DNA from: Dendrocalamus latiflorus
Taxonomy: Eukaryota > Streptophyta > Magnoliopsida > Poales > Poaceae
Direction: 5' to 3'
Length of the DNA: 64,000 bases
Assembly: GCA_017311315.1 (NCBI GenBank)
Contig: CM029663.1
Location: forward strand, 37,274,622 to 37,338,621
The notes beneath the pieces were generated by a model that saw only the letters and a program-made list of their open reading frames with translations, made no database searches and was not told the origin of the DNA. Below are positions 32,888-44,402 of the stretch, in pieces. How positions within the stretch are numbered: position 1 is the stretch's first letter; every line of letters begins with the position of its first letter. The position numbers were made by a program, and so were the translations under genes.

Positions 32888-32899
32888 TGATACCACTAT
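32888..32899 (-). other. Primer-binding site of BARE-like copia
   Basis: Read on the minus strand this region gives TGGTATCAGAGCT next to the LTR end at 32900. Initiator Met tRNA type. The last bases may shift by one or two. Confidence 0.85.
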
Positions 32900-34270
32900 T
32901 GGGATACGAGTAGGCTACACTAGTGCAGATTAAAAAATTCTACCACGTAAACCAGGAAACCATGCAAGTAGGAGATCATGGATCATTACCACTAGACGCA
33001 CGGTGCAGCAGAAGTTGGGCTGAAGTAGCCGATTCAACAAAGAGCATGTTGGTGTAGTGGTAGTAGCCGATCATCCTCCAACCAACTGTCTCCTCCTCAC
33101 GATCGCCTCGATCAACGCTGTAGTCACAGCAGTACCTCTACTGCAGTCCACACGTCTAGGGATGGAACACCGTGCATTGGCGTGCTAGCACCAGCGCGCA
33201 CGGTAGGGGTTATGAGAGGTGGCGGCTAGGGTTTCGACCGGTGTGTTTCGGGATACTTCCCTCAGCCCTTGCACCTCTCCTTATATAGCCTCCAATCTGA
33301 TCCATATCCGGTACAAGTAGAAATTGAATCTCACTCGAAAACTATCATCCAGCCCTTTATAGTTCCAGTCCATTAAGTGTATGACCCTGTAGGTTCTTCT
33401 ATATTTGGCCATGGGCCGAAATAATCCTTTCTGGCCAATAAGTCGGTAGTGGTCCCTAGCAGACATAACGACTCCCAAACATACATAAAAATCATATCAG
33501 ACAAACCTATACAGCGCTTACGTACCAATCCCTTTGCCTCATGATACCAGATCGAACTCAAGGCGAGAAGCGTGTCATCCTGTGATAGCTCGATCCTTCA
33601 CTCGAATTTATAATAGATTACTCATTGTGATTGACTCCTCAACCGCATTCGGCATGGCTATGCACTTCCTTAATCCAATCACATTGAGGGGCCCAGAGAT
33701 ATCTCTCCTGTTATATATGAGAGGCAAATTCCATCTTGATCGCTCATATTCCTCCGCATGTTTCATAGCAAACCCGAAAACTACCTTTATGACTACCCAG
33801 TCACAGACTAGTGTTTGGTAACCCCTGAGTAAACTATTATACATGTAGAAAATAATGACGATCTCAAGTCTAAGGATCCTACGTACATTATGTATGAGAC
33901 CAACTGATGACAATTAAGAATATAATAATTCCCGCAATGTCTTATGGTAGGTCAATCCAACATCATGTTCTCTAACATGTATCCACATTATTGATTTGAT
34001 GTCTCATATCTATGATCCGTGAAATATGATCATCAATCAATACATGTGCTAATCTATTAATCATAATTGTCCCACGTAATTATATAAGATCAGGGATAAT
34101 TTAGAATAACATCAGAACACAAATAAAGAGTTTCACGAACAAGTCACATACTTATTGATCAATACAAAATATATTTATTCAATGGATAAAATAACATATT
34201 ATTCAAAAGATCATAAACATAGAAATGATACAATCATCTCCATGATTGCCTCTAGGGCATATCACTAACA
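32900..34270 (-). repeat. 5' LTR of BARE-like copia (1371 bp)
   Basis: On the minus strand it starts TGTTAGTGATATGCCC at 34270 and ends CTCGTATCCCA at 32900. A TATA box (TATATAAG) is at 33287-33280 on the minus strand. The opening GCCCTAGAGGC-like segment recalls the BARE/Angela LTR start. The matching 3' LTR is deleted. Confidence 0.8.
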
Positions 34271-34275
34271 AGAAC

Positions 34276-34732
34276 AACCTGAAGAAAAATGCGCCGCCAG
34301 CAACGCTCGGATCCAATTTCTTCGGAATAAATCTATTCTTTATTTCTGAATTATGGTGACTACAAAGTGCCCTCTTGGCATCCCTAAACCCTAGCACGAA
34401 ATTAGTATATCCACAAGCCACAGAGTTAACCCCTAACCCCATCTCGATTTATAGTCTTGGGCCTAAAACTTGGGCTGAGCCTAAGCTCACGAGTTCTAAT
34501 CCAATTTCAACAGCAAAGGGACCCGAAACCCTTCCTAACACAGATTTTTCAAATTTTCAATTTTTCATCTCGTCACATGTAGAAGCCTTTAGGACCGCAT
34601 CTCTTCTTGACAAGTATTTCTTGATCATGGTAGGAAATCAAACAAAGCAATTTAGAAGTGCTTGTTCACCACTGATCTTGATCCCATCAAGATCTTAGAT
34701 ATTTTGAGAACACGGAACCATGCATGTGGAGC
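34276..34732. other. Unassigned flank between two nested elements
   Basis: Sequence into which the BARE-like copia inserted. A minus-strand TATAAATC lies near 34450, with a short open stretch below it that I do not recognise. No gene is supported. Confidence 0.4.
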
Positions 34733-34884
34733 TGTTCTGAGTGGGTGGCAACTACCGATATTCGTATTCTCACAAATTAATATTGAATCCTTTGAACGGG
34801 TTGTTGCTTAAATTAAAGAAAACACAGAACAAAGATCAAGGTATTTCCAGTGTAAAAACAATGGAATTGAAGATGGGTTGAAGA
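34733..34884 (-). repeat. Possible end of an older copia 3' LTR, split by the next element
   Basis: Joined across 34885-44191 with 44192-44390, this makes a candidate LTR of about 350 bp running TGTTGAAG...CTCAGAACA on the minus strand. The left boundary is chosen only because TG (34733) gives a TG...CA pair. Confidence 0.35.
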
Positions 34885-35128
34885 TGTTGAGGAACCGTCG
34901 CTGGCGACCAGTCGATCGATTCCTCTGCTTAGAACAAATCGAATCAATCACAGAAGACAGAATAATAGATTGAACACACAGAGAGAGGTAGAGTGAACTC
35001 CTGGTCTTTCTTTATTAATTTTTGATTGCATCAGTACAAAATATATCAGTACGACTCTCTATTTATAGTCTCTAGTGAGGTGCCCACCATGGGCCAGGTC
35101 TGTCGGCCCCGGGCCAGGTTTCCTAACA
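34885..35128 (-). repeat. 3' LTR of copia element (244 bp)
   Basis: TGTTGAGGAACC...TTCCTAACA on the plus strand. On the minus strand a TATAAATA box is at 35067-35060. Same length as the 5' LTR at 43948. Confidence 0.9.
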
Positions 35129-35137
35129 CTCCCCCTT
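35129..35137 (-). other. Polypurine tract of copia element
   Basis: Minus strand AAGGGGGAG abuts the 3' LTR start TGTTAGG. Confidence 0.88.
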
Positions 35138-35343
35138 GGGCACTCATCCGACACGTTCATGCCTCGTTAAAACTCCATAAAAACCCAGTGGAAAAAATTT
35201 GGAGAAAGAGTACATGATACATCTGATGCTGCGATGCACGAATTGCCTCATTAAAAACCTTGGTCGAGAAACTTTAGGAAAACTCGTCAAGGAAAAAGAG
35301 TACAAGTCACCCAATTTCATTCAGTCTTCAGGATCAAGGTTTA

Positions 35344-35971
35344 CTAGCGGGCTTGAGAGAATTCTCCCGCTAAATTATGCACTTCTCTATGTCTTATCAT
35401 TCCAATTCCTCGCACGCACCTTTCAAAGCTAGATGCAGGGAGTGATTTAGTGAACAAATCTGCTAGATTTTCACATGACTTAGTATGCAGTACTTTAATC
35501 TCGTCCATCTTTTGCAATTCATGAGCATAGAAGAACTTGGGGTTGATATGTTTTGCGAGATGACTCTTCACATAGCCCGTCTGTACTTGTGCAACGCAAG
35601 CTACATTATCTTCATAGATAATTGTGGGGGTTTGCACAATATTCATCCCACATGACTGCTGGATGTGGTGAATCATTCGACGGAGCCAAGCGCACTCTCG
35701 TGCGGCTTCATACAGTGCTATAATTTCTAAGTGGTTCGTAGAAGTCGTTACGAGACTTTGCTTGGACGATTTCCAGGAAATTGCAGTTCCACCACACAGG
35801 AATACATAGCCTGTTTGTGACCTTGCGGTATGCGGGTCAAACAGGTACCCAGCATCTGCATAGCCAATCAAGTTCAGATCTTGATTCTTTCTGTAGAACA
35901 ATCCAAGGTCTTTGCTTCCTTGGAGGTATCAGAAGATGTCCTTTATGCCCTGCCAATGCCTTTTGGTAGGT
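35344..35971 (-). pseudogene. Copia RNase H and pol C-terminus
   Basis: Minus-strand frame from the solo-LTR junction: EPTKRHWQGIKDIF, GLFYRKNQDLNLIGYADAGY, SQTGYVFLCGGTAISWKSSKQ, EIIALYEAARECAWLR, IIYEDNVACVAQVQ and ADLFTKSLPASSFERC. This is copia RNase H with its conserved acidic residues, ending at 35344. One frame break lies near 35930. Confidence 0.86.
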
Positions 35972-35976
35972 TCTAC

Positions 35977-37975
35977 TGAGAGAACACGTGGAGGTGACCC
36001 CGTGTGTGTGATGAGTAATTGACATCTGTTTTAGGAAAGTCGAGTTTGGTTTGTATGGTTTGGACCATGTCGTTGCACGGTGCAATCGGCTTCGGTCGGA
36101 TCTTGTTGAACTAGGTCGAACGTGCTTAAGTCGTTCATTTTTCGTTTTGATCGGTTTTGGCTTTGAGTATTTCTTCTGATGTTATTGTATGGTTACAATA
36201 TTTTGAGCGGTGCTATGTGATTTGTTTCTTGTCTGTGATGGCTGTAGGACATCGATGTGGAGTCGTGGCGAGGCACGGGATGACCGGATTAGATCGGGGT
36301 GGCAGGTGGCGTGGCAGGTGGTGCTGAGGTCGGAGTGGTCGGGGTGTGCCGAAGACGACGACGACTCAAGGTGGCTGCGTGGCTTGGAAGGCAAGGAATG
36401 AGGAAGCTTCCTAGAAGGTGCACGAGGGGCGTTTTTGTTAATACGCAAAGCTGCACTAAAGGAAGTGGATTTGGTTGGAGTTAGTGGGTAAAGCACAAAA
36501 GCTTAATGGGCAAAGCAAATGTGAACCCATTATGAAGGGCTATAAATAGAGAGATGCTCTCTAGTGATATATACAGATTTTACAGAGAGATGGTTTGAGA
36601 GAGTAGGTGTGAGTTTGTCTCCTATGCATGCGTGCTATGAGTTCTTGATTTTCAAGCATGTATGGGGACTTAGTTAGTGTGAGATTGAGAGAGAGATGAG
36701 TTGAGAAATCCCTCATATGTAATCGCGTATGTCTATGACTCGAGCTAAGAAAGTCTTGTATTGATTTATTCAGATCTGAATCTTACTTCTTTGTGTTTGC
36801 TCAAGTTCCTTTTTAGCTGTTGTTTGCCTTTACTTGTTTCTTAGTCCCTCTTTGCAATTTAGTTCTCAGTCTCATGCCTTGGTCTTGAGAGGAGTAGCTT
36901 TGGATCAGCCTTCATTTTTCTTTTCGGTTTTCTTGAGTGCTTACTGTTTCTTGCCGCTGCCTACTCTGAAATGCACCTTTTCTTGTTTATTTTCTGCAAC
37001 ATGTTTCTGCAAGATAGTTTGATCTTGGCAGCAGATTTCCATTTGGTTCTTCCTATTAGTTCATTCTGCACTGTCAAAGTTCAGTCTCGGTCAGTTGGTT
37101 GTCTGCTTATCCTTTTTCGGTTTGCTTTCTTTCTTTTTGCCTTTCTTCTTTGCTTTTTGTTTTAGTTGGGTTTTCAGTTGGCTGTACATTGGGCAGCAGT
37201 TTTCTTCTGCAATCTGTTGTCTCCTCATGTTGGACAAAAATCTGGTTTCCCTCAACTAGTCAAGCCCGAGATCTGCTGTAGTCTCTTGCTGATTTTGTTT
37301 TCAGTCCTCAATGACTTCTTATTTTCTACAGTTTGCAGTTAGTTTCAGGTTTTGGCTGGCTTGATTTCTTTTTGTTCTCGGCTGTGCTTCCTGCATTTCT
37401 TTCGGCTTGGAGAAGGACATCTAACAGTCTTCTATTCAGCATTTGTGCCAATGCTTGGACTTAGTTCTTTCGGCTTAGAGGAGGACAGCTAGCTATTTTT
37501 GGTTCAGCATGTGTGCCAATGCTATGATTTAATTCTTTACTGCAGTCAATCTCTTTTCGGTTGCAACTAGCTGAAATATCTCATTCAGTTTTTGGGACTG
37601 CCTCTAAAAGCTCTCTCAGTGCTATGAAAATTGTTTTCAATTAGGTTTTTTGATCTCCCTAAATTTGGATTTAAGCTTTTTGGTTCAAAGAGTCTTCATT
37701 CTCAAATCGCATTGTTTTCTGGAGAAGTTTCTCAACCAAAGCAACAGATTATTGTTCTCGGTCAGACTAGCGTGAAGACATGCTTTCAGGTGGCTACTCT
37801 CTGGACTATTTTTATTTGGTTCTCCATGTTGGTTGAGTTTCTTTCAGTATCCAGTGAGCGCTCTTTCTTCATAGCATTTGTTGCGTTTGGAGAAAAACAT
37901 TTTAATTGGATACCTTTTGGGGATAATTTTAAGAAGCAACATTCACCCCCCTCTGATGCCGATTTCGATCCAACA
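35977..37975 (+). mobile_element. Solo LTR, about 2.0 kb, inside copia RNase H
   Basis: TG at 35977 and CA at 37975 are flanked by TCTAC (35972-35976) and TCTGC (37976-37980), a 5-bp TSD with one G-to-A change. Removal joins RYSA to EPTKRHW of the copia host in frame. A plus-strand TATAAATA at 36541 precedes AGAGAGATGC, supporting plus orientation. It holds no coding domain, PBS or PPT. The end TTCACCCCCCCTCT...CCAACA is like some copia LTR ends, but the family is not identified. Confidence 0.82.
36541..36548 (+). promoter_or_regulatory. TATA box of the 2.0-kb solo LTR
   Basis: TATAAATA followed by GAGAGATGCTCTC. The position suits an LTR promoter with a U3 of about 560 bp. Confidence 0.6.
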
Positions 37976-38912
37976 TCTGCACTATACCTTGCTAATAGGT
38001 TCATGGCAAATGCAATGTCCGGTCTAGTGCAGTTTACTAAGTACATGAGTGCTCCCACTGTACTCAATTATGGGAATTCTGGTCCTAGGAATTCCTCCCC
38101 CTCTTCTCTAGGTCGGAAAGGATCCTTTTCTTGCTGTAAAGACCTTCCGATCATCGGTACTTTCGATGGGTATGCATTCTCAAAGCCAAACCTTTCTAAC
38201 ACCTTCTGGGTGTAGGTCGACTGATGTACCAATGTTCCTTCAGGGACATGCTCAAGCTGTAGGCCTAAGCAGAATTTGGTCTTGCCCAAATCTTTCATTT
38301 CAAATTCTAACTCCAAGTAGGAGCTTGCTTCTTTTATGTCCTCATTGTCTCGATGATATTCAGATCATCTACATACACTGAGATTATACAGAATCCATTC
38401 TGGGATCGCCATATAAACACACAGGGACAATCTTCATTATTCGTGTAGTCTTTCTTGCAGAGAAAGTCGCTTAAGTGATTATACCACATTCTTCCAGATT
38501 GCTTCAGTCTATACAGTGACTTTCTGAGTTTCACACTGTACATATTTCTATTTGCTCTGTCTTGGTTCGAGAGAGGGATTCCTTCAGAAACTTTCATATA
38601 AATCTCTGAATCCAAGTTTGCATAAAAGTATGCAGTTACCACATCCATCAATTTCATTTCTAAATTCAAGTTCACTGCCATTGAGATCAAATATCTAAAG
38701 GTAATTCCACTCATGATTGGGGAGTAGGTTTCTTCATAATCAACTCCAGGATGTTGAGTGAAACCTTGTGCTAATAGCCTTGATTTGTATCTGACCACTT
38801 CGTTTCTTTCATTTCTCTTTCGAACAAATACCCACTTGTACCCTACAGGGTGCACATAGGGAGGTGTGTGGCATATAGGCCCAAACACCTCTCTTTTGTT
38901 CAGAGATTGCAA
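37976..38912 (-). pseudogene. Copia reverse transcriptase
   Basis: Minus strand 38912-38334 reads HPVGYKWVFVRKRNE, GVDYEETYSPIM, KLMDVVTAYFYANLDSEIYMK, LKQSGRMWYNHL and the catalytic VYVDDLNII (YVDD). After frameshifts, 38316-38068 gives FEMKDLGKTKFCLGLQLEH and 38067-37980 gives VGALMYLVNCTRPDIAFAMNLLARYS. It is then cut by the solo LTR. Frame breaks at about 38334 and 38068 prevent function. Confidence 0.86.
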
Positions 38913-38927
38913 TTCAGTTTCTATTGC

Positions 38928-41000
38928 CTACTTCCAATCTTTCCAATCTGATCTTTTGTTACATTCAGCGAGCGATGCTGGCTCGGGATCAAGATCGATG
39001 ATTGTGGCAATTTTCTTTGCGAAGTAGATATCGATATTGGCTGTTGTCCTATTCATGGACTCTCCTGTGTGCACATAATTTATAGCTATTTCTTCATGAG
39101 TTGCTACTTCTGGAGCGATTGCTTCTTCTGAAGCTTCTCCTTGCGCATCGCTTCTTCCAATTGCGGTGGCAAGTCCCTTTAGTTTTTTGGCTTCTATGTG
39201 TGCACACACATCCATGCCGGTTTCTTCTTCTATGGGGATATTCAGATCCGGTATGCCCTTTTCTGAAGGTGTCATACTTGTGCCAGGTCTCAACTGACTC
39301 CCCTTCTCATTTTGGGGGATTTCAGGGATCGGCTGTGATAAATCCTTCTTATCCTTTTTCACCGGACGTCCTCGGTTACTTGGGATTCGAGGAGCCAGAG
39401 TTCTTGTCCTTTTATTCTGAGGCCTCTGGATGGGATTAGGGATACCTTCTGCTTTCTTTGGTATTTCAACCCTCTCCGGTGCATTGCGTGCAGGCACATG
39501 CGACTTAGTCACGCTCTTCAAATCACTAAAGTGATCAGGCAGTTGGTTTGCTAATGCTTGCAAGTCAATGATCTTCTGGACCTTTTTCTCTGTTTCACTA
39601 GTGCGCGGGTCATGTGCATGAATTCCCGTGGCTTCCCACGTAATTTCCTGATATTTTTCATCAAGGGGTTGATTTTCTCCCTCTAATATTGGGAAATTAT
39701 CCTCATCAAAAATACAATTAGCGAAGCAGGCGGTATGCAAATCTCCCGACATGGGTTCCAAATATTTGATTATGGATGCAGTCTCATAACCAACGTATAT
39801 CCCAGTCTTACGGAGAGGGCCCATTGCAGTACGCTGCGGAGGGGGTATAGGTATATAAACCTTGCACCCAAACCTCCTGAGATGAGAAATTTTCGGCGGT
39901 GACCCTTGCGCTAGTTGCATAGGTGAATGGATGTTGTAGGCCGATGGTCTAAAGTTGATGAGATTCGCTGCATGTAGGACTGCGTGTCCCCAACATGTCG
40001 CTGGCAAATTACAATTATGCAAAAGGGGTCGGGCAATAAATTTAATTCTCTTGATTAATACCTCTGCCAAACCATTTTGGGTATGGACATGCGGTACTGA
40101 ATGCTCAACTGCAATCCCCATCACCATGCAATAATCATCAAATGCCTTTGAAGTAAATTCTTCAGCGTTGTCCATTCTGATGGACTTGATGTGATGATCT
40201 GGGAACACATTTCTGATGCAAATGATTTGCGAGATCAATTTTGCGAAAGCATGGTTTTTTGTGGATAATAAAAACACATATGACCACTTCGAGGAAGCAT
40301 CAATGAGCACTATGAAATACTTAAATGGCCCTGAAATAGGCTGAATGGGATCGCAAATGTCTCCTTGGATATGTTCTAGGAATGTAGGGACTTCATCCTT
40401 CACTTTCAGAGTGAAGGGTCTAGTAATTAATTTCCTGGTGGCACATACAGGGCACACAAAATCTTCATGATTCGGTAAATTCTTTACATTAATATTATGC
40501 CCTTGGGAATTGTTGATTATATTTCTCATCATCCTAAGACCTGAGTGGCCTAATCTGCCATGCCAGAGACAGAATAGTTCAGAACTTCTAAATACCGTCT
40601 TCAGGACAGTGTAGGCTGCAGGTGCCTTAATGTTGGTATAATATAGCCTAGTTTCTAGTGAAGGAAGTTTTTCTAATACCCCTTTTCCATCTTCTTCGCA
40701 CTTCATAATGAGCAAATATTCCTTACCGTACTCTTCTTCAGTCTCAACGTGGAAACCGTTGGCGCGAATATCATTAAAGCTTAGGAGAGTTCTAGTCGCT
40801 TCTGGGTATAATAAGGCTTCTTCAATGACCAAAGTTGTGCCCATTGGAAGTATAATTGTGGCTCTTCCGGAACCAATTATGCGCATCGCTTCCGGCGATT
40901 GTCGTAATGCTGCCAGCATTCTTACGAATTGACTGAAAATACTTAGTCTCTCTTAAGATGGTATTCGTTGTGCCACTGTCGGCTAAGCACACTTACTCCA
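38928..41000 (-). pseudogene. Copia protease, GAG-pre-integrase, integrase and linker
   Basis: One long frame runs from 40919 to 38928 (663 residues); just upstream the protease motif CLADSGTTNTIL lies at about 40985. Then LWHGRLGHSGLRMMR and CPVCATRKL (HHCC), GDICDPI and IVLIDASSKWSYVFLL (core Asp region), SIRMDNAEEFTSKAF (second Asp), QNGLAEVLIKRI (Glu region), a Pro/Lys-rich linker and the start of the RT frame. The frame is long for an old copy, but a break upstream of 40919 and a stop at 38928 isolate it from gag and RT. Confidence 0.85.
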
Positions 41001-41370
41001 TAAGGCACCACACGCGTTCTAATATAAGGTATTTTATTAACATGTATTAGAAGGCATTCAGCATATAAATAAAATACTCCAATATCAGAACATATCATGC
41101 CATCATAAACTGAATAAATGAATGAATTATTCAAAATCATCCAACCATCACGAGAAAACAAATGCTAAAATACCATCCATGCATTCTGTGCATCAGACTG
41201 AATACAAAATAAAATACCATCCATGCTAAAACACCATCCATGCAATCAAGTTCTAACTTGTCTATTTAACACAAAATAAATGATAATTAAAGTCTAATGC
41301 ATTCTGTGCATCAGACTGAATCAACTAGAAAATCAGAGACTTCTTCGGCTATCTTCTCAGGAGTGATCTT
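41001..41370 (-). repeat. AT-rich spacer with short direct repeats between gag and protease
   Basis: The 23-bp string starting GCATTCTGTGCATCAG occurs at 41181-41203 and 41299-41321. CCATCCATGC occurs three times (about 41174, 41219, 41234). The spacer is full of stops on the minus strand. It could be an insertion into gag-pol or local duplication; no clean TSD was found. Confidence 0.6.
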
Positions 41371-42366
41371 CTATTCGAGAGAAATCATGGCGGTGGCTAC
41401 CTCTAGGTCGTAAGGGGGTGCTGCTGCTGGGATGGACTCAACCTCCATCAACTCAGGCAGCTGCTCAGGTTGCTCCCCCTCAATCGCTGCAAAGTGGGCT
41501 TCAGACTGCCCTTTGCCATCCTTCTTCTTCTGGGCTTGGTGGGCATCAATGACATGCTGCAGTTTTTTGCATATATGCGACCAATGCGCCCACTTGCCAC
41601 ACTTATAGCAATCTTGGGTTTGCTGGCCATAGGCCTTGCCACTTTTCTTAACCTTTTTGTCACCCGGAGCATCTGACTTGCCTTTCTGGGCAACGGCCTT
41701 ACCCTTCTTCCCCCTTCTTTTCATCAAGGGCTTTTGCACCTTGTAATTCCCACCGTTGGCCTCACGGCCAACGGAGCTCCCCGGTGGCTGAGTGACGTAA
41801 TTCTTGTGGAGAAGTTCATCCTAAGCCTCCGCAACCTGCATCATATCAATCAATTCGGCGTACTCCTTGTAGCCGTCTTGACGATAGTTGCGGGCGGATT
41901 GAACAGCATTGGGGTGAAAGGTGGATAGGGTCTTCTCAATCTTCTACTTATCTGTGATCTGCTTGCCACAGAGTTGAAGATTGATACAAATCCTGTGCAA
42001 GGCAGAATTGTACTCCCCGACCGTCTTGAAGTCGGCAAACCTTAATCTGATCCACTCTTGCTCTGCTTGAGGAAGAATGGCGTACTTTAGCCTCTCATAC
42101 CGCTTCTTGAGTGCGGTCCAGAGTGCTAGCGCGCTCTTCTCCACCATGTACTCATTCTTGAGAGTGAGACAGAGGTGGTGCCTGAGAAAATGAAGTGCCT
42201 GATCATTCTCTTCAGGCGTGGGATGGGCGTCATGTAGTCTGCCAATCCCGATAGCCGCACGGAGCTTCTTAGCTCCAAGCACTATCTCGACATCGAATGC
42301 CCATGTCAGATAGTTTTGGCCATTCTGGGCCAGCTCCTCGAACTACTGGTTTGTGATGCCAGTCAT
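41371..42366 (-). pseudogene. Copia gag with zinc knuckle
   Basis: ATG at 42366 begins TGITNQ, then a TAG, then FEELAQNGQNYLTWAFDVE. The frame goes on with ALWTALKKRYE, EWIRLRFADFKTVGEYNSALHRI (UBN2-type gag). Further stops follow near 41943 and 41822, then a Lys-rich stretch and the zinc knuckle CYKCGKWAHWSHIC (about 41620-41580). It ends at 41371. Confidence 0.85.
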
Positions 42367-43934
42367 CTACATGTGTATGAACGGAATAAATAAGTTTACT
42401 GCTGGTAAACATGCATGGAATAATTTACTGCGGGTAAATAAATGGTACAAGAGGTTCTCATAATGTTTCATAAATTTCTATGCATTTTCTATAGATTTTA
42501 CTGATAATTTCAGTGATTAAAAGCAATTTAAACAATTACAATTAACCAAAAAATAAATACAAAAAAATACAAAAAGTAATAATGGCAGAAATAAATAAGC
42601 TTCAAATGCTAAAAATAATTCAGAATTCAGATTTTCGAGGCCTTTTTATGCTAGAATTTTAATTTTCAACAAAATCTGCAATTCTCGAGGGTTTCTGCGC
42701 AAATTTTCAGTTCAGAGAAAAATTTGGCGTAATTTCCTGATTTTTGGAGGAGTTTTCTGCAAAATTCGGGACCCGTTCATAAATCTGAGGACCTATTCAA
42801 AATTTACGGAATCACGAGGCCCTTTCTGCAAAATTCAGGACCCAAATGCAAGATCTAAGGGCTTATTGGTGATTTCCTGGAGTCGGAGGGCTTTTCTGCA
42901 AATTATCGCCTCCCCACCCGTTCGGGCCCTTTTCTTTTTTTCTTGTCCTCCCCTCATCTGCCTAGCCCATCTAATTAGGCATGCTTCGGCCGAACGGCCC
43001 ACTTGGCTGGGCCGGCCCGTCCGGTCAATCAGCCCACCCAGTCGGCTTAATTCCCACGGGTAGGGTTTCCCCCTTGCCCCTTCCCTTTGTCGCGGCGCGA
43101 GGGATGTGACCGGCTCAGGCGACGCCGTGCGGGCAACGAACGACCGGCGCCGTGCAGGGAGGAGAGCGGCCGACGAGCTGCCGGCGCCGTGCGGGGCGGC
43201 GAGCGGCCGGCCGGCGCCGTGTGGGGTGGCATGGGTGAGGCCGGTGCGGCGGCGCTTCACGGAGGCCGAGGGCGGCGCATACTGCGAGGAAGCGGGCCGA
43301 GACCGGGCGGCCAGAGGCAGTTGCGGGCCGGCTTCGAGCGGCGGTGCTGGCCTCGGGAAGTGGCTGCGGGCCGGCGCAGCCGGCAGACCCGACTTCGGGC
43401 CAGGGCCGGACCAAGCGGCGACGGAGGCCAGGCAGCCGCGCCGGCGTGGGTGGTCAGCGGCTACAGGCTGGCTTCAGGCACGGCTTCGGTCGACCGGGCG
43501 TGTAGCTCAAGGCGCGCGCGATCAGCAGCCATTCGGGACCAAGGCGATCGGGTGGCAGGCCATGCGGGACGACCGGTGTGGCGGTGCCGGCTGCTGGCCA
43601 GCGGCTAATGGCCAAGACGGACCAGCGGCAGGCCGACGACTAGCCGGCGACAGACCAGTGGTCACTTCGCATGCAACAGCCATACGGGGCCGTTCGTGCG
43701 CATTTTTTCTCCTTTTTTTTCTATTTTCAATCTACAGTGCAAGCAGTATCTACCCCGTGATTCAATCTACCAATCGATATTGTGCCGGCGACTTCAAATC
43801 TGCTCGCGGTAGATTAGGGTGGGTTTGCACCGTAGAAAATCAATCTAGAACGCGAAAACTACAAATTTACAACGATCTAGAAAATTCAATGTATTAGAGC
43901 TTCGATGATTACCTTCGATTCACCGGAGCAATCT
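42367..43934 (-). other. Long 5' leader of copia element with a GC-rich core
   Basis: About 1.6 kb between PBS and gag. 42400-42900 is AT-rich. 43040-43690 is very GC-rich and holds imperfect repeats around GGCGCCGTGCGGG (about 43147, 43181, 43211). Long frames exist on both strands but are low-complexity and probably not coding. The GC-rich core contrasts sharply with the rest of the element, as if taken from a host sequence. Confidence 0.6.
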
Positions 43935-43947
43935 CGTGCTGATAACG
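43935..43947 (-). other. Probable primer-binding site of copia element, not initiator Met type
   Basis: Just inside the 5' LTR the minus strand reads CGTTATCAGCACGAG, where TGGTATCAGAGC would be expected for initiator Met tRNA. TATCAGC is shared with the usual PBS, but the flanks differ. A different tRNA or internal tRNA site may be used, or the site has decayed. Confidence 0.5.
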
Positions 43948-44191
43948 TGTTGAGGAACCATCGCTAGCAACCAGTCCGATCGATTCCTCTTCTTAGAACA
44001 AATCGAATCAATCACAGAAGACAAAATAATAGATTGAATACATAAAGAGAAGTAGAGAGAACTCTTGGTCTTTCTTTATTAATTTCTGATTGCATCAGTA
44101 CAAAATATGCCGGTACGGCTCCCTATTATAGTCTCTGGTGAGGTGCCCACCATGGGCCAGGTCTGCTGACCCTGGCCCAGGTTTCCTAACA
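43948..44191 (-). repeat. 5' LTR of copia element (244 bp)
   Basis: TGTTGAGGAACC...TTCCTAACA on the plus strand, about 90% identical to 34885-35128. The TATA region has lost one T (CCCTATTATAG against CTCTATTTATAG). Confidence 0.9.
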
Positions 44192-44402
44192 TAAGAGATT
44201 AATTGCACTCAATAGTGTGCAACTCAATCTGTTGCCGCTGCTCTGTATTTATACACAGTTGTCATATAATGAACAGTCCAACCGAAAACAGAAGATTACA
44301 ACAGCACTGAGCGTAGCGCAGATATTCTGCAATTCATTCACAAGAGATTGATTTTATCTCTAGCCAACAATGACTACAATTACTTCAACATCCTCCCTCA
44401 AT
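44192..44402 (-). repeat. Start of an older copia 3' LTR with its polypurine tract
   Basis: On the minus strand ATTGAGGGAGGA (44402-44391) is followed by TGTTGAAGTAATTG at 44390. A TATAAATA box lies at 44253-44246. PPT plus TG start plus TATA box fit a copia 3' LTR interrupted at 44192 by the 34885-44191 element. Confidence 0.5.

Larger units (their letters stand above)
20614..34270 (-). mobile_element. BARE/Angela-like Ty1/copia element, 3' half deleted
   Basis: Minus strand, in order: 5' LTR 34270-32900, PBS 32899-32888, leader, gag (about 23250-22604), protease (about 22541), integrase (about 22020-21160) and RT start to 20614. The remaining RT, RNase H and 3' LTR are gone at the joint with the Sirevirus. 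A gag-only LTR element (23617-31960) is inserted in the leader. The LTR start TGTTAGTGATATGCCCTAGAGGC-like and the RT motif QMDVK suggest the BARE/Angela lineage (recalled, unchecked). Many stops throughout. Confidence 0.82.
34885..44191 (-). mobile_element. Ty1/copia retrotransposon with 244-bp LTRs, split by a solo LTR
   Basis: LTRs 34885-35128 and 43948-44191 match with roughly 10% differences, mostly transitions. Minus strand order: 5' LTR, PBS, long leader with GC-rich core, gag with zinc knuckle, protease DSG, integrase, RT (YVDD), RNase H, PPT (35129-35137), 3' LTR. Flanks GAAGA (34880-34884) and TAAGA (44192-44196) fit a 5-bp TSD with one mismatch. The element carries several stops and a 2.0-kb solo LTR (35977-37975). 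It is old and inactive. Confidence 0.9.

Noticed and set aside
33963..33967. Alternative LTR boundary at CCAACA (33962) for the BARE-like copia
   Set aside because: Sequence upstream to 34270 reads as the same LTR and starts TGTTAGTGATATGCCC, a better LTR start.
43087..43897. Overlapping long frames on both strands, Ala/Arg/Gly-rich
   Set aside because: High GC leaves few stop codons. No recognisable protein; lies in a retrotransposon leader.
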